The notes: generated from the sequence alone by a model not told the origin. A stretch of 64,000 nucleotides of DNA from Maylandia zebra (GCF_041146795.1 NC_135172.1:41047623-41111622), one strand, 5' to 3'. Positions 25,301 through 39,935 are shown, counted from the first letter of the stretch. A program made the numbers and translations.

Positions 25301-28300
25301 GGAAATGAAAACCGCTGAAAATTTACAATATCAATTACAATGCAAATATCAGTTACGGAAAGTCTGTGGATGTTTTATTGGCCAAGCGTGTTCACATGAT
25401 GTCAATGTTAACCTCAAAATCATGTCAGTTACATAAATTCAAAAGAGCTCAAATTTAAAGAACATGTAAAAACAATGGCAGATTACTTGATTTAAAAAAA
25501 TGGGTTTGAAAACATTTTCACTAAAATAAAAACAAACTAGAGTTTAGAAAAGACTGAAACAGTAATGTGTACCTAAAGCTAAAATACTGTAGTTCATATC
25601 GTTTTAGTGGTTGTCAGTTTGGTAAAATGTGCCAGCACCTCCTGCTTGGTCACTTTGTTGAACGTGTTTATTCAGATGTTTGGTGTCTACATGAGTTTTT
25701 CCCCTGAGCAATGATCAACAGTGAAACTCAAGAAACCGAAACATTTTCACACAGCAAAATCTGAACTATGAGCAAATCCTGGAAGCTCGACTCAAATTTA
25801 AAAGCTGCTGTGATGCCTTGCGTTGGTTTCTGGACTAACCCTTGGTGCAGTGGTTGCTGCCATGTTAGTTTTTTGGAGCCAAAGGCGGCTGAAATGACAA
25901 ACAGCTGACACTAGGAAGCTCGGTTAGATGGCTGCATCTGTAAATTGTGATGGTACAACACACGTGCACAGATGCATGCTAACAAGTGCCAAATGTAACA
26001 GAGAAGAAGTAAAGCATAAACTTAAACTGCTGCAGCACAGCAAACAATGTTAACACAAACAAGGTGCAGAGATCCGGTTTGATGACAGAATAATCGAGTT
26101 GAGGTCGAGCAGGCAGCTTAATCACACCGGTTAATCGTAGTGATCGCACCCAAAACTTTAAACCGCATCAAGGGTGATTATTTTTAAGTGTACCACTGTT
26201 TGTTTGTTTTTTGTTTGTTTGTTTTTTTTTAATGGCATAAGGGGGGGGGGGGATTTGGCTGGTGTCGAACATTTTGCCCGGCGAGTGCTGCCAGTTTGTC
26301 AGTATTTAGAGCCACCTCTAAAAAAAATATGAACACTCGGAGCAAAGTGTTACTAACTGACTAGAACGCTTCAGTTTTAATGTTGTTGGAAACATTATCT
26401 GAAGCTTCAGGTTTCTAAACCAATGGCATGTTGAGTTTTTCATAGCTTTATGCTGTCAGCAGAGACAGGAAAGCGGCATTATCTATCTTGATAGATGGAA
26501 AGTAATCTTGCAAACACAATAACTGTATTTTCAAACCTAACCTTAAACTGTGACACCGCATGTGTGTGTCCACGCACTGCAGGACAGCTACTGGCCTATT
26601 TCTGACATCGGTGTGTATTTAATAAATTAATAACAGGCAGCTCTGTCCTTGTGTTTGATAGTTGGGAGGTGATCTGTAATAAAAAAAACAATTTCATGCA
26701 GTCCTTGTTGCTGCAGCATGAAGCAACTTCACAACATAAGTGTTCGGCCCTTAGGGTGTTGGGTGATCTGGCACATGTACAAGTGCTTAGTCCTCCTCGT
26801 GCCATTTTCTGGCCTCTGAAACCTGTTGGTAACTTCATACTGGCACAAACATCGCGGACATGTGTGCAGCTCTTAAGCAAACGCTCCCAAAGCAGGGGCT
26901 CTGTTTTAATAAACAGCTGGGAGTCTTTCACTTGTTTATTTGACCGAGGATTTTGGAGCTTAAGTTTCAGTGCCATTCAGGCTGGCAGTACGCCACAGGC
27001 CAAATTTCCTCTCTGCTATTGTGCCAGTAAGAGCTGCCTGGCACAGCTGCACCACTGCTATTCTTAACAACCGATAAAAGTCTCTTCGGTCTGCTGGGGG
27101 TTACCGGGCGACTTTAAAGTGCTCTGTCTGGGAAATCTATGTCCGGTGTTCACAGGCAGACTAGATGTGACACCAGGTGGGTAATATTTGCAACTATAAT
27201 GTTTCTATGTTTCCTTTGCAGTTTGATGAGGGACGCAATACCTTCGATGGTGAGCTGACCAAAGAAGCGCTTCAGTCCTTTGTCAAGGCCAACCAGCTGC
27301 CCCTGGTCATTGAGTTCACCGAGCAGGTAATCGATGGGGCTGCTCACAGCATTTAGATCCCTTTTTCTCACACCATAATGCTGTCCGCACTCCAGATGTT
27401 TTCCTCACGTGTCAAACTGTTTTCTCCAGACTGCCCCTAAAATCTTCGGCGGAGAAATCAAGTCCCACATCCTCATGTTCCTGCCCAAAGCTGCCTCAGA
27501 CTTCCAGGACAAAATGGACCAGTTTAAGAAGGCCGCAGAGGGATTCAAGGGTCAGGTACGGCAAAGCTGTCACTGTAAAGTGCAAAATTGTACCATCAAG
27601 AGAGCAGTGTGGTTTTTCTTTTGGGATTGAGATGCGGGGTTTTCCAGAAAGTCTGCAGTTATTGCCCATAAAGGACATTATAGGTGTTTACAAATGTCAA
27701 TAGGTGGCTGGCTATATTAGCCAACCTAACTGTTAGAGGTTATCTCTAATCACGTGGACAAGCAATTTTGAGAGTTGGTACACATCACTCAATCGGAAGA
27801 GTGGGTATTCTCCATCATGCTAGAAAATAAGGTGCAGCACTCAGTGACCTGCAATGAAGGAACGTGTTATTTGGGTGTTTTTTATATGGAGACCTCAAGG
27901 AAAACGCATTATTGAAAATGTATTTTCAGCCAAGCAGACACGTGTTGTTGGTAAAGATGGTGAAAAACGTTTCTTTTTGAAGGTGTTTTTTGTTTTTTCT
28001 CCAGTAAACATCCAAAGTTGGCAAACATTTAATCACACTTCTTAAACTTGGCTCTTTGTACCTGTATACACCCTGACGCACGCATCAGGAGGGCTATTTT
28101 GAGTAAAATCATTCACTGACTCAGCCCTCTCTTCTGTCCAGATCCTGTTCATCTTCATCGACAGTGACATTGACGACAACCAGCGAATCTTGGAGTTCTT
28201 CGGCCTGAAGAAAGAGGAGTGCCCTGCCATCCGCCTCATCACTCTGGAGGACGAGATGACCAAGTACAAGCCAGAGAGCGACGCCATCACTGCAGAAAGC

Positions 28301-31300
28301 ATCACTCAGTTCTGCAAACTGTTCACTGAGGGCAAACTCAAGGTGAGGGACACCGCTATACATAGACTTTATTCTGGCCACAAGAAATGTTAATTTTGGA
28401 CTTAATAGTCTCCATAAATCACATAGTGAAGGCGATTGCATGACCACATCCAGAGTGCAAACATCTTTTTGGAATCTTACAAGCAATTACAGCCTTAATC
28501 CGCTTAATGCCATAAAGTATCTGTGTGATCCTTGCCTGTAGGAATGTGCTTTAAATACTCTCTCCAAACCACAGTTCGCTTTTTAAAGAAGTGATTGTCT
28601 GTTTCTCACAGCCCCACCTCATGAGCCAGGACATCCCTAAAGACTGGGACAAAAACCCTGTCAAGGTTTTGGTCGGCAAAAACTTTGAGGAGGTCGCCTT
28701 CAATCCCTCGAAGAACGTCTTTGTGGAATTCTGTAAGAGCTTTCCTTTCTTTCTGCATTTCAACCTTTTTTATTTTATGGTGCAGCGTGTTTATCTCCCA
28801 TATCCTTAAATGAGAAGTGGGGCAAGCAGGTCGGGGGGGGTGTTCACCTGTTGGGGCGATGGCGTATTTTTGCAGTCACTCTCTTGGGTGCGAGCTTTGG
28901 CAAAGCCCCTTGTCTGAAACTCAAATCGTCTTGCTTTGCCCAAGCTAAGCCAGATACCTGCTCATTCTCGAGGCTCACTCATGCACGCTCTCTGCAAATT
29001 AATTTGCTACCAGACACTTGATGCTGAAAAGCTCTGGTTAAATTTAGCTGTAGGATTGTTTGTTAGTGATCCTTGTCCAGATTTGCACTATTTTTGGAGC
29101 ATTTTTTCCATATCTGGTTTATGTTGAGGTATGAACATCAGGAAAGGCCCCATATTCCCCGACAGGTGATGCGTTTTCTAGCCAGCCAAAGGATAGAGCC
29201 AGGTCAGGAAGCCGAGGCTGCACATGGCATGCACACTCTGTGGTTACTTGTTTCTAGCTTTATACTGTAAAGCGTTTCAAACTGAATTTTACTCACTGAG
29301 ATAAAAAGAAAAACATTCCATGCATATTGAGTAAAGAGTTTCTTTCTGCAGTATAGAATTACATTTTGAGGTTTCAAATAAATGCTAAACAAATAAGTGC
29401 AAACATGTCTGCTAGTGTCTGAGCAGTTTACACCTTTTAACAAAATTAAACCTCCTTTGACTCTCTTTGATGAAAGGCCTTAAAATCAGTCCACAGGCTG
29501 GTAGAGGTAACCTCGGGGCCTTTTCTGCTCCCAGTGAACAACACTAGCTAAAGTTAGCTTAGATATTGAATCCACTATTGACGGGCTTCCAGCACATAGC
29601 TGCAGACACGCAAACCCAACTCAAACACAACCTGCAGTGGCTTCAGAAAGGATTTTATCAGCTGCTACTTTATATCCACCGTAGCTGGTAAGCATCAGTG
29701 TGCTGATGCTGTTTACTCCATCCTGGGGTGTCATTTTTAACCAGTTTTGTAAAAGTTACATTGTTTTCCCTGAGCTGATGGTTGTTGCTGTTTTTATCAA
29801 AAAATATTCACCATTAAAATTCTGGTTTTCTTTGAATAATCTTTGTGGTGATTTAGATGCACCATGGTGTGGACACTGCAAACAGCTGGCTCCAATCTGG
29901 GAGAAGCTGGGAGAGAAGTACAAGGACAGCGCCGACACTATTGTAGCCAAAATGGACTCCACAGCCAATGAGATTGAGGCTGTCAAAGTCCACAGTTTCC
30001 CCACTTTGAAGTTCTTCCCTGCAGGAGAAGAGCGCAAGGTGAGTGCTGACTGCTTTAACAGACTGTATGTAAAAGATGGAGATGGCTGACGTGGACGTTC
30101 TGAGTTTAGAGAAGGAAATGAAACCTGGCCTTCCTTGATCTGTGACCTCAGTAAAACTGTGGTCAGGACAGCTACTGGACTATTTGTCGGTCATTAGTTA
30201 GGTCATTAGAGTACAGAACAATGTTGAATTTGGATTTGTTCACATTTGGGTTAAAAAAAAAAAAGCTGATGAATCCAAGTTAAAAACAAATGACTACTAA
30301 TACTGATACTTTTTAATAAACATTAGAAAATGATTCCCACTGGCCCGAACGCCACACCAGTTTTAATAACGGTTGGCATGTTACGACTGAAACTCCCTTG
30401 TCTGATCACTGAGCCGGAGAGAAGCCATTTCCACCCTCACACTAATCTTATTTATGTCTTTGCTGAGTTCTTGGAATCTGAAATCATTGCTATTGGGGTC
30501 ACCTCAGTGCTATTACTGCCTCCTGATTTAGCAGTGTTAACCTTGTGCAGAAACATGAGCCCACTCCTGAAAGTTTCTGCAGCATTTTGTTGGTGTGCGG
30601 TTCTGGAGCATTCCTGCTCGATGGCTTCACTCACTTTAAGATGGCCTGCACATGCCTTGCGCTTTATTGGCCAGGCATGCTCGTGCCACTTTCTCTCAGG
30701 AATCTTAAACGAGTGCTATATACCAAGGTCACCCCATAATAAGTCTGCAGATTAGCCTGTGACACTGATTAGTGGAAGCATGCAGAGGAGTCTGGAGGTG
30801 GCTGCAATGACAGACATGATTGTCTGATTTAAAATGCTAAAATTAAATTTGCTGGTTTTCCAAAAGTTGACCGTCTGTCTTTACTTTTGTCCTGCATATA
30901 GAGCCGCTTTGGACATTATAAAATAAGCAAATCTACTCAGTGTTTGCAATTAAATGCTTTGTGTGCATTTCTCAGAAACAAATATGGAAAAGTTTTTAAC
31001 TTTGAACAAATTTATATCAAATTTATGTTTTCAGTGCACAAGATTTTATTTCCAATTTTATTTGTAGTGTTTTCCAAAAGGAAATAAGTCTTTTGGATGA
31101 GGATTAGTATGCACATCAGTCAGAGGAGACTCTTCCTTTCTTGGTTTTCTTTCTGAAATGACGTCTCATCTGCAGGTGATCGACTACAACGGGGAGAGAA
31201 CACTTGAGGGCTTCACCAAGTTCCTGGAGAGTGGCGGCAAAGAAGGCGGTGCCCCCGCAGGAGATGATGACGATGACCTGGAACCTGAGGTGAGATCCTC

Positions 31301-32292
31301 TGAACAGAGGTGCTCTGAAGTGCACAGACGGCACTCTTGCGGTCACCGTTGAACCTCATTGATTAGATGCTCGCCGGTATCGCATTTGAGCTTTCACGGA
31401 TGTAGATGTCCAAATAATCTGATGTCTGGGTGCAGGTTTGAGGCAAAGCTGTTTTCTTGCCCAGATGTAAGCAGCTGATCAAAATGTATGTTTAAATTTT
31501 CTGGATAAAAGCCAGAATTACGACATCTATGGATTCAAATACTTGAAGAAAATAAAGACTTTGAAGTTTCTGAAACTCGATGTATGCAGAGATACTCTAC
31601 CGTACTTCCCTGTGTCACTCTGGCGTGCACGTTAGCATGGGAGACTTTCTCCTGACACCTTCCCACTCCACCGTTGCCACCACGCCCCCCCCCCCTTCAC
31701 ACAAGTCTAATTGCAGCCCAGTCCTTTAATGCCTCCTGCAGCTGTTGTCGCTGTTCACTGGGCTTCGCCTGGAGAGCTGAGCCTCCAGGAAAAAAGCAGC
31801 ACGTGCAGCGTAGCAGTCACCATTAGCATCTTCACATATCCCACACCTCTCCTCACCACACCTGTCCTCAGACTAGACAGAAGAAATGCCCTGTAAAGCA
31901 GAGATGTCATCAAAATGGCGAGCTGTGTGTCTGATGGTGTTGACTCAAGGTCTTGTTTAGTGATGAAGGGATTCAGGGTGACATCGGGGGTTATTTTCGG
32001 TAGTTTGCCGCAGCAGCAGGATTTGTTGAGTTGTCTCAATAAGCAAAGTTTTACTTTAACTCTGACTGTATCAGTAGATATCAGCATTTTTCAATTAAAG
32101 TGTTCCTTTAATGTCGTTGAGTGGTTTATGTTGACAGTTTATATTTAAGCTATAAACCATCTGTGGTACAGAGTAAATTGGACTTTGTTGAATCTCTAAC
32201 CCTTGTTCTCTGCTCTGCAGGACTTGGAAGACGTGGAGGACGACTCCGATAGTGAGGACGGCACTGACGACGACGGACACGATGAGTTGTAA
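17806..32292 (+). CDS. p4hb: Protein disulfide isomerase A1 (prolyl 4-hydroxylase beta subunit)
   Basis: ER-lumen thiol-disulfide oxidoreductase and isomerase, also the beta subunit of collagen prolyl 4-hydroxylase. Coding exons: 17806-17944, 20401-20607, 24231-24364, 24540-24677, 27222-27326, 27430-27555, 28142-28342, 28612-28732, 29857-30038, 31176-31289, 32221-32292. All borders are GT/AG and phases agree, giving 1539 nt and 512 residues, close to the family's usual 508-510. The start gives a signal peptide [16 protein letters not shown]. Domains are a, b, b', a', with active sites APWCGHCK at about 48-55 and 392-399. Both CGHC motifs begin in exons that start by completing a split Tyr codon, reflecting the ancient domain duplication. 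An acidic tail ends in HDEL, an ER-retrieval signal variant of KDEL. Nothing is broken. Confidence 0.98.
17945..20400 (+). other. p4hb intron 1 with homopolymer and CA tract
   Basis: Contains a 34-base poly-C run (19340-19373) merging into a (CA)n run (19373-19397). Such a G/C homopolymer is prone to polymerase slippage, so its length in this sequence may not be exact. No exon or known repeat was otherwise recognised. Confidence 0.6.
19340..19397. repeat. Poly-C/(CA)n compound microsatellite
   Basis: Thirty-four consecutive C residues run directly into about 12 CA units. It lies in p4hb intron 1, away from splice sites. Confidence 0.95.
22185..22320 (+). repeat. Decayed teleost repeat tail
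   Basis: GCTTCAGGAAGGGCACCGGT, followed by GTAAAAATCTGTCAAACGTG, CCGCTGTGACGATC and AATAAGGGAGCACCTGAAAG, preserves the order of motifs in a very common fish repeat tail (GGAAGGGCATCCGG, then GCTGTGGCGACC, then AATAAGGGAGCAGCCGAAAG). It is old and inserted within p4hb intron 2. Confidence 0.55.
22689..22723 (+). promoter_or_regulatory. Intronic CCAAT plus GC-box cluster
   Basis: AGCCAATCGG at 22689-22698 is a full NF-Y consensus. GGGCGGG at 22717-22723 is a GC box. They lie 19 bp apart in otherwise AT-rich p4hb intron 2. This could be an intronic enhancer or alternative promoter, or chance. Confidence 0.3.
24678..27221 (+). other. p4hb intron 4
   Basis: A 2.5-kb intron without recognised exons. 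It holds a G-run near 26240-26251 and T-rich tracts. Open frames at 24825-25088 and 26651-27067 have no splice or motif support. Confidence 0.45.
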
Positions 32293-33810
<1,518 letters not shown>

Positions 33811-35395
33811 AAATGAAATGCCTCATGTTTGGTTTTTTTTCCTTTTTTTTTTTTTTGTTTTTTTTTTTGTATTTTATTTGTTACTGAAACTACACACTAC
33901 CGATTTATTTCAAACATGATCTAAATGAGAGCTACTCCCCCAACTGTATACGGTAGATAATGTTCAATCTGGAAAAAAGTAGTCAAAAGTAAATGATTAT
34001 AAATTTAAGCCCATATGGAGTATTCAAAATCAAAATGGGATTTATTAAAAATGAAATGAAGCAAAAATAAAGACCTGGAAGACAGAAGGATCTATAATAA
34101 ATGTAGTTATATTAATAAGTGCAGAAAATGACCAAAAATTCCTTTTTGTTGAATCTATAGGTTACAACTGTAGATTTAGCTTTTACAGATTTGTGTTTTC
34201 AGTCTTTTATGTCACAGGTTTAAAACATGAATTATTAAAGGAGGCAGAGTCCTGATAAAGCCACAGTCTCAAAGCCAACACTCAAAAATGTCAGTGTCCT
34301 CAGAGACTAAAACTATAACACTTTTTCAACCTCTTAGTACAATATTTTTTCAGTTTCTATTTTTCTAAAATATAGATTTGGTTTCAGTGAACAGCATTTT
34401 TTTTTTTTTTTTGTTTTGTTTTTTTTTGTTTCAGGTATTACTGAAGTAACTTTGGACCAAACTGGGATGCTGGAATCGCATCAATAGCACAGACAGACGT
34501 GTAGTTCATTGAAATGCTGTAATAAATCAAAACTACCCTACATATTGTTTATGGTATTTAAAGTTAAAATTAAATCCCAGCAAAGTCGAAATGCATCGTG
34601 TGTGCACGTCTTCAGCTGTTTGTGTTCACAGATCAGCTGAACATGCAGTACAGCCTCACAGGGCTGCTAATGTGCCCGTTGACTGGTGTTTGTGCCGCTT
34701 TCCGGCACGTAGCCAGCATACTGGAGGTCAGCAGTGGGGTCAACAGTCCAAGCCCTCTGCCCCTCCCAGTGCAGCCTTTCAGTCAGCAAACTGAGGCCTG
34801 CGAAACTGGAGCGAGGAGTTTCTCAGTCCTAAAATGTGGCTCTGTTAATTATTCTCCAGAGGCTGGGTTGTCTCCTGGTTTGTCTTATTCCACCGTGAAG
34901 GTCTCAAAGCTCCATACTAAGTGGTTAAACAAATAACTAGTCAATAAAAAAAAAACCCAGTGTGTGATTGTCCCTCCTCGGTGAGAGCCGCAGACCTGTT
35001 AGTCGATGTTCAGTTTCTAAACTTTTTAAATGACTGATTAAACTATGCTGTGGACACAGGACGGTGCATGTTTAGCTGATGTAAAGTCCCCAGGATGAAT
35101 TTTTGTGGTTAAAAATGATCAGGCACGCAGTCACTGTCTCATTCTCACCATCTGATGATGAATCACTGAATCCTGTAACACGCCCATGAGTCAGTCAGTG
35201 AGCGAGGGCCAGACGGGAAAAAAGGCTCACATCAGACTTTTCTTTATTGCAGAAAGCCTTTTTTTTTAATTCTGCTTTATTTCTCCATGCATTCACTTTT
35301 CATCCACGCCATCATTTATTCAAGTCACAGGGGAGGCTGTCTAAGCAGAGATGCTTACTTCATCTTATTTATTATTACTTACTTTGCCCATATTA
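33811..35395. other. Intergenic between p4hb and ppp1r27, nothing coding
   Basis: AT-rich with T-runs. The ORFs at 34591-34936 show no family motif. No RNA gene was recognised. Confidence 0.4.
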
Positions 35396-35665
35396 GCGTC
35401 TCTTCATTGGCTTCTTGTTAAAACCAGAACTTAAAATCTTTCTCTTCGCATGCAAGGTCTTAAATAATCAGTGTATCACCTTCAGTTTTCAGGCTGTACT
35501 TTTAAGATTTGGCTTAAAACTTTCCTTTTTCACCAAGCTTGTAGTTAAGGCTGTATCAGGTGACCATCCCTTAGTTGTTCTACAATAGGTAAAGGTTGCT
35601 GGGGCTTTCCCATAATGCACCGAGTGTTTCCCTGTCACTCTACATGATACCAGGAGCCACCACAG
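35396..35665 (+). mobile_element. LINE 3'-end relic
   Basis: The start (TTCATTGGCTTCTTGTTAAA) corresponds to the HWLPVKxR-type motif near the C-terminus of a fish LINE polymerase. Later TTGGCTTAAAACTTTCCTTT followed by AAGCTTGTAGTTAAGGC is the typical 3' continuation. The reading frame is destroyed. A related relic lies at 47285-47720. Confidence 0.5.
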
Positions 35666-36291
35666 GCTCAATACCAAACTTGATGAGAATTTTTTTTTTT
35701 AAAACAAATTTAAAAGAGGCGGAGTCAGAGGACTTCACAAATGTGTTTACATTTTTCATCTGGAGATTATCATTGAACAAAACTTCAAGGCAATTCATCC
35801 ATCTGTATTTTAGCATCGCACAGCTCGAAAGACAAAAACAGCTTAAAGTGAAATGAAGCAAATCTTCACATTTAAGGAGTCTGAGGAAGACTGTGCTGCC
35901 TTACTGATAAAGAGGATGATGCAAACCCCAGTAATCTGGAAGTTACCCATCCTGTGTTACACATAATGATGACCATGATGACAGTCGTCCTTTCTTGACT
36001 GTTTGTGTCAGGCAGTTACTGGTCAACAGCCTCCACATGCCAGCAACCTTACCCCTCTGTGACCCCCCCACCAACACCGCCTGGTGTTTACTAGAAGCCT
36101 CCATCTTCTCCCACCCCCTCCCAGCTGGCAAGATGTCACCGCTATCTTTAAGTGAACAGCATCTGGGCATGTGGGGGTGACAGCAGCGGTAAGGGTTACT
36201 GGCTGTAATGTCTGGAGACGTGAAGCTTGTGACAGGCCAGTGGGACGGCCTGCCAGAGGGACTACTCATCTTCCAAATCTCGCCACTGGAT

Positions 36292-36454
36292 CTGTGAGGT
36301 GTTGCATCCTAAAATAGCCCGACAGAGTATAAAAAGACCCACGGGGAGGCCGGGCCTTCAGAGGAACTCTTCACTAGAAAGCAAGAGAGCCACACTGAGA
36401 ACAGACCGACTGATCTTTTTCTAGTTGCTGCATTTGAAAACTTCTGCAGAGACC
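36292..36454 (+). promoter_or_regulatory. ppp1r27: ppp1r27 core promoter with TATA box
   Basis: TATAAAAA at 36328-36335 lies about 125 bp before the ATG. That leaves room for a transcription start near 36360 and a 5' UTR of about 95 bases. CCTAAAATAG at 36308-36317 is one base from a CArG (SRF) box, and CAGCTG at 36122-36127 is an E-box of the myogenic-factor type. This would suit the muscle expression known for this gene in mammals. The regulatory link is inference. Confidence 0.6.
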
Positions 36455-37272
36455 ATGATGAAATACTATCACTGCCCTGCATCCCAGACCTTGGGAATCA
36501 AACCTTGCAGCCAGGACATCCCAATCACCTGCAGAGGCGCTGCTTCTCTGAAGCCAATCCGAAGTGTCCACTTCCCCAATGACATCCTTTTCCAGGACTA
36601 TGTGCGACAGGGCGAGCTAGAAAGGATTGGACGCTTCATCCGAGCCCAGAGAGTGACGCTCGACACCATTTACCACTCCGGTGAGAGCCACGCAAATGAA
36701 AGGCTCAGTTACACTAGTAGAAATGTTTCTTCTCAGACTTTATTCAGTGCGCTAACTGTGTCCTGCTTTCCTCTCTGAGCAGGCATGGCTGCAATCCACG
36801 AGGCCGTCCTGTCTGGGAACCTGGAGTGTGTGAAGCTCCTGGTCCAGTATGGAGCAGATATCCACCAGAGAGACGAGGAGGGATGGACCCCTCTGCACAT
36901 GGCCTGCAGTGATGGCTTCCCAGACATCGCACGGTGAGCCTCGAGACTTTCTCCTTTATAGTTAAAAAGTTTAGCTTAAGGGAAGATTGTGTGCAATGCA
37001 AATCCAAGGAAGCCACACGAATCGCAGTGAGCCAGCTGGAGGAGGCTGACATCATGTTTACAGTGGCTCCACAGATGTAGAAGGTCACGCTCCCTGACAC
37101 TGAAGCATGGTGATCTTTTTCACTGACGACGGTTTATCTTTCTTTCAGCTTTCTTCTCTCCCTGGGTGCCGACCCCGAGCTGGAGAACGACTGCGGGGAG
37201 AAGCCGGCTGATCTCATCGATGAGGACAACAAGGAGCTGCTGGAGCTTTTCGGGCTAGCTGCCAACGACTGA
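36455..37272 (+). CDS. ppp1r27: Protein phosphatase 1 regulatory subunit 27 (dysferlin-interacting ankyrin protein)
   Basis: A small ankyrin protein that binds and inhibits the PP1 catalytic subunit and is reported to interact with dysferlin in muscle. Exons are 36455-36680, 36783-36933 and 37149-37272. Splice sites are GT/AG and phases join, giving 166 residues, near the human length of 154 with a longer N-terminus. RSVHFPND at 36-43 holds the PP1-docking RVxF-type motif (R-x-V-x-F). GRFIRAQRVTLDTIYHSG leads into ankyrin repeats: GMAAIHEAVLSGNLECVKLL, VQYGADIHQRDEEGWTPLHM, then ACSDGFPDIARFLLSLGADP. The first ATG of MMKYY was chosen because it follows the TATA box with no earlier in-frame ATG nearby. 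It is in the same orientation as p4hb, as expected from synteny. Confidence 0.95.
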
Positions 37273-37716
37273 GACTCCCATTCTGCTCTGCAGGAATGGT
37301 TAGGCAAAGCCACGTCGGTCCAGGATCCTGACTCTGTGAGGTGCCTCAACTTTGATCCAGGACTGCGGAGGTCTGGTGGAAGGAGGGCTGACAGAGCTGG
37401 TCTGGATGCCCTCTGAGTGGAGTCGATGTTCGCTGGAAGGAGGACTCCACCTAAAACTCCAGCAGCACAGATTTGTTGTTTCCTGTCAGGGCTTCAGATC
37501 TTTTTTTTAAATGCTGTGAACGAAATGAATCTTTGGATTTTGTTTGGTAGAAACTTTACGACTTTTGCCTGTTGAAAGCTTTGAACTAACAAAACCAAAC
37601 AGGCTGCAGTGTGTGCAGTGTGCGGCTTATCAAGTTGGTTACTTGTGCCTTTTGATTATTGTGAGTTAAATGTTCTCTTTATAGTCTTTTGTATGACTTT
37701 TTATACTTATTTTTTA

Positions 37717-37722
37717 AATAAA
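37717..37722 (+). terminator. ppp1r27: ppp1r27 poly(A) signal
   Basis: Canonical AATAAA about 445 bp after the stop codon, followed by a GT/T-rich stretch (TTTATCAGTTTGTCTGACTT) suitable as the downstream element. Confidence 0.75.
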
Positions 37723-37749
37723 GTTTATCAGTTTGTCTGACTTTGCCGT

Positions 37750-39214
37750 CATTTCCCTGCTTAACGTGAAAAAACCTCTGTCTCATGTTTCACATGAACA
37801 TATGTCAATGCTGCATTTGCATCTTTAAAATGACATCAAACTAATCGATCACAGAGGAAAACCGCAAAAAGCCATCATAGCCTCTTGTGCCAAAAACTGC
37901 AGTACCTCCAGTGACCACTTGAGGCTGGCTCCAGTTGATCCCATTTTAAAGCGTCGAGATGAGCATTTTGCTTCCCCATGTTGGTATGAATATTAAACAT
38001 ATAAGGTTAATTCATAATAAATCAAAATGAATGACTGAGCCCACAAAACTTATCTCAGCACTGTTTACAGAGGTCAGAGGTGAAGGATCATTTGCATAGG
38101 AAACTTATGGCCAACTATGGAAGCACATCCTGGGAGCGTTTCAGCCACAGCAGCCTCAGGTCAGCTAATTGGTTGGTGGGACAAAATGAAAAAGGTATTC
38201 TGGACGTATTCCCTCAACACTGCCACTTACTGTGGTTTTAATGAGGACTTACTGTAGATCTATTTCTTACAGTCAGTATGTTGGTCCTAAATTTGACCCA
38301 AGTGACTGGCACTGACCTGAAAATATTGTGTTTCCTCAGTGACAGCGCAGTGTCTTCAGTGTATCTGCTCTATTTTAGTGTCCGTTTTGTTTTGGGTTTC
38401 AGTCTCTTGTGGCTACTCTACCCTGACTTTGCACTTCCTGTGAGATGCCCTGAGAGGATAGAGAAATAATGCATGTTCTTATAGCTTTCCCCTTGTTGAG
38501 GGAACCGGTAATTGTTCTGTTGAAATCTTTGTGTCTCTGCAGCCTGAAGATTAAGATTTTTTTTAACTTGGTCAAATTTTTGGCCATTCTCTGGCCATTC
38601 TTTTCTGGCCACTTTTGACTTTTCTTTTTTTCTCATTCCGTTTATTGAGCACAGGTGAGTTGAGGGACACCACTAATACTTCAACTAGTTTTTGTTTTTT
38701 CACCTTTTTTGGTTTGTGGTAAGGCATAATGTTAGAACTGTAGCTGCTTTGACATAATAATAACTTTATTTGTAAAGCACTTTTCAAAACCCAAGTGCTT
38801 CATAGTTAGAATAAAAGCCGAATACAGAGATGTATGTGGAAACATGCAGACACATAAACAAACAGGTTATCATCCATAAAGTCAGATATTCACTCCAACT
38901 ATGGCCAAAATAAATATGAAAAGATTAAGGGATATATTAATATGAGTCACTAAACTGCTAAATATTTCAAAATATGGTGGGTGAAACTGATCTCAGAACA
39001 GGCAGTCCTCTGAGGACCAGATTCTGTAATTTTGGTGCTGTGCCAATGGCTATGACATAATCAGAGCAACAATGCCACAAATCCCAGGCAGCTGTAAGTT
39101 TTGCAGATGTGCACATGCATGACACATTTAAGGTGCTGGTGTAAATTTGTAAACTTTGGCACTGTTGACCGAAGACAAAGGAAGAAGAGGGAGAGTGTGG
39201 AGGTGAGAATAGCG
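37750..39214. other. Intergenic with decayed repeat near 38755-38890
   Basis: AATAACTTTATTTGTAAAGC at 38759-38778, then ACTTTTCAAAACCCAAGTGC, resembles a frequent fish repeat tail. A similar piece lies near 42490-42560. No exons were recognised. Confidence 0.4.
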
Positions 39215-39935
39215 AGCGGGGACTGTGAGGGGTAAAGACAGATGGAGCATACTGGACAATATGAATATGGAGCTCCCCAGCAGGAGGCAAGGTTCCCCCC
39301 CCTTTGGTGGTCCTCCTCGGGTCCTTGTACTCTGGGGCCTCTGGATATCTGGGGCCTGGATCTCCTCCATACCTGCTTCATACCCTGGAGGACGGGGCTA
39401 TGGCTCCCCACACTCCCTAGCAGATCGTTACATGGAGAAACCTTTGGAATACAAGCATGCTGATCCACACAGGTATGCACACAGGTGTACACACGGGTGT
39501 TCACAGACGCGGACTACACCTTTCTTGGCTGCTGCCTCAAAGCACATTGTGTGCTGTCTATCTTGCGTGCTGCACAATATAGTTTATTATTTAGTATCTA
39601 CTGTTATCTACTGCTAGCTTTATTGTGATGGTGCTGTTTTTTTTTATTATGTTGCTCTTTGCTGTTTGCTTTCTCTTCTGTTTTTTTTCTCCATACAGGT
39701 GATCCAGGTGTTTTGTTTGTTTTTCTTTTCTTTTTTTTTTCTTTCTTCCCCCCCTTCTCACCGTCTCTTCTCCCCTCTGGTTTTCTTTCTCTCCCTCTCT
39801 TTCTTTCATTCTTTCTCCCTGTCCTATCCCCCAGTCATTTCTGTCCCGTTTGTAGCAACCGAAAATAAAATAAATTCATAATTATAATAAAGGTCAATCA
39901 AATGGACCAATATGGCAAGGCCATGATGATCCACT
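39215..39935 (+). repeat. Dispersed repeat of a type familiar from cichlids
   Basis: Begins around GACAGATGGAGCATACTGGA. It contains a run of GG-rich codon-like sequence and a long T/C-rich tract. It ends CCAGTCATTTCTGTCCCGTT, AATAAAATAAATTC and GGTCAATCAAATGGACCAAT. I recall this end from many cichlid sequences. The 130-residue frame at 39225-39617 lies inside the repeat and is not treated as a host gene. Confidence 0.45.

Noticed and set aside
26596..27067. 126- and 138-codon ORFs in p4hb intron 4
   Set aside because: They overlap on opposite strands inside an intron with good flanking splice sites, and contain no recognised domain.
39225..39617. 130-codon plus-strand ORF
   Set aside because: Lies within a dispersed repeat I recognise, with overlapping ORFs in other frames and on the other strand; no splice or domain support.
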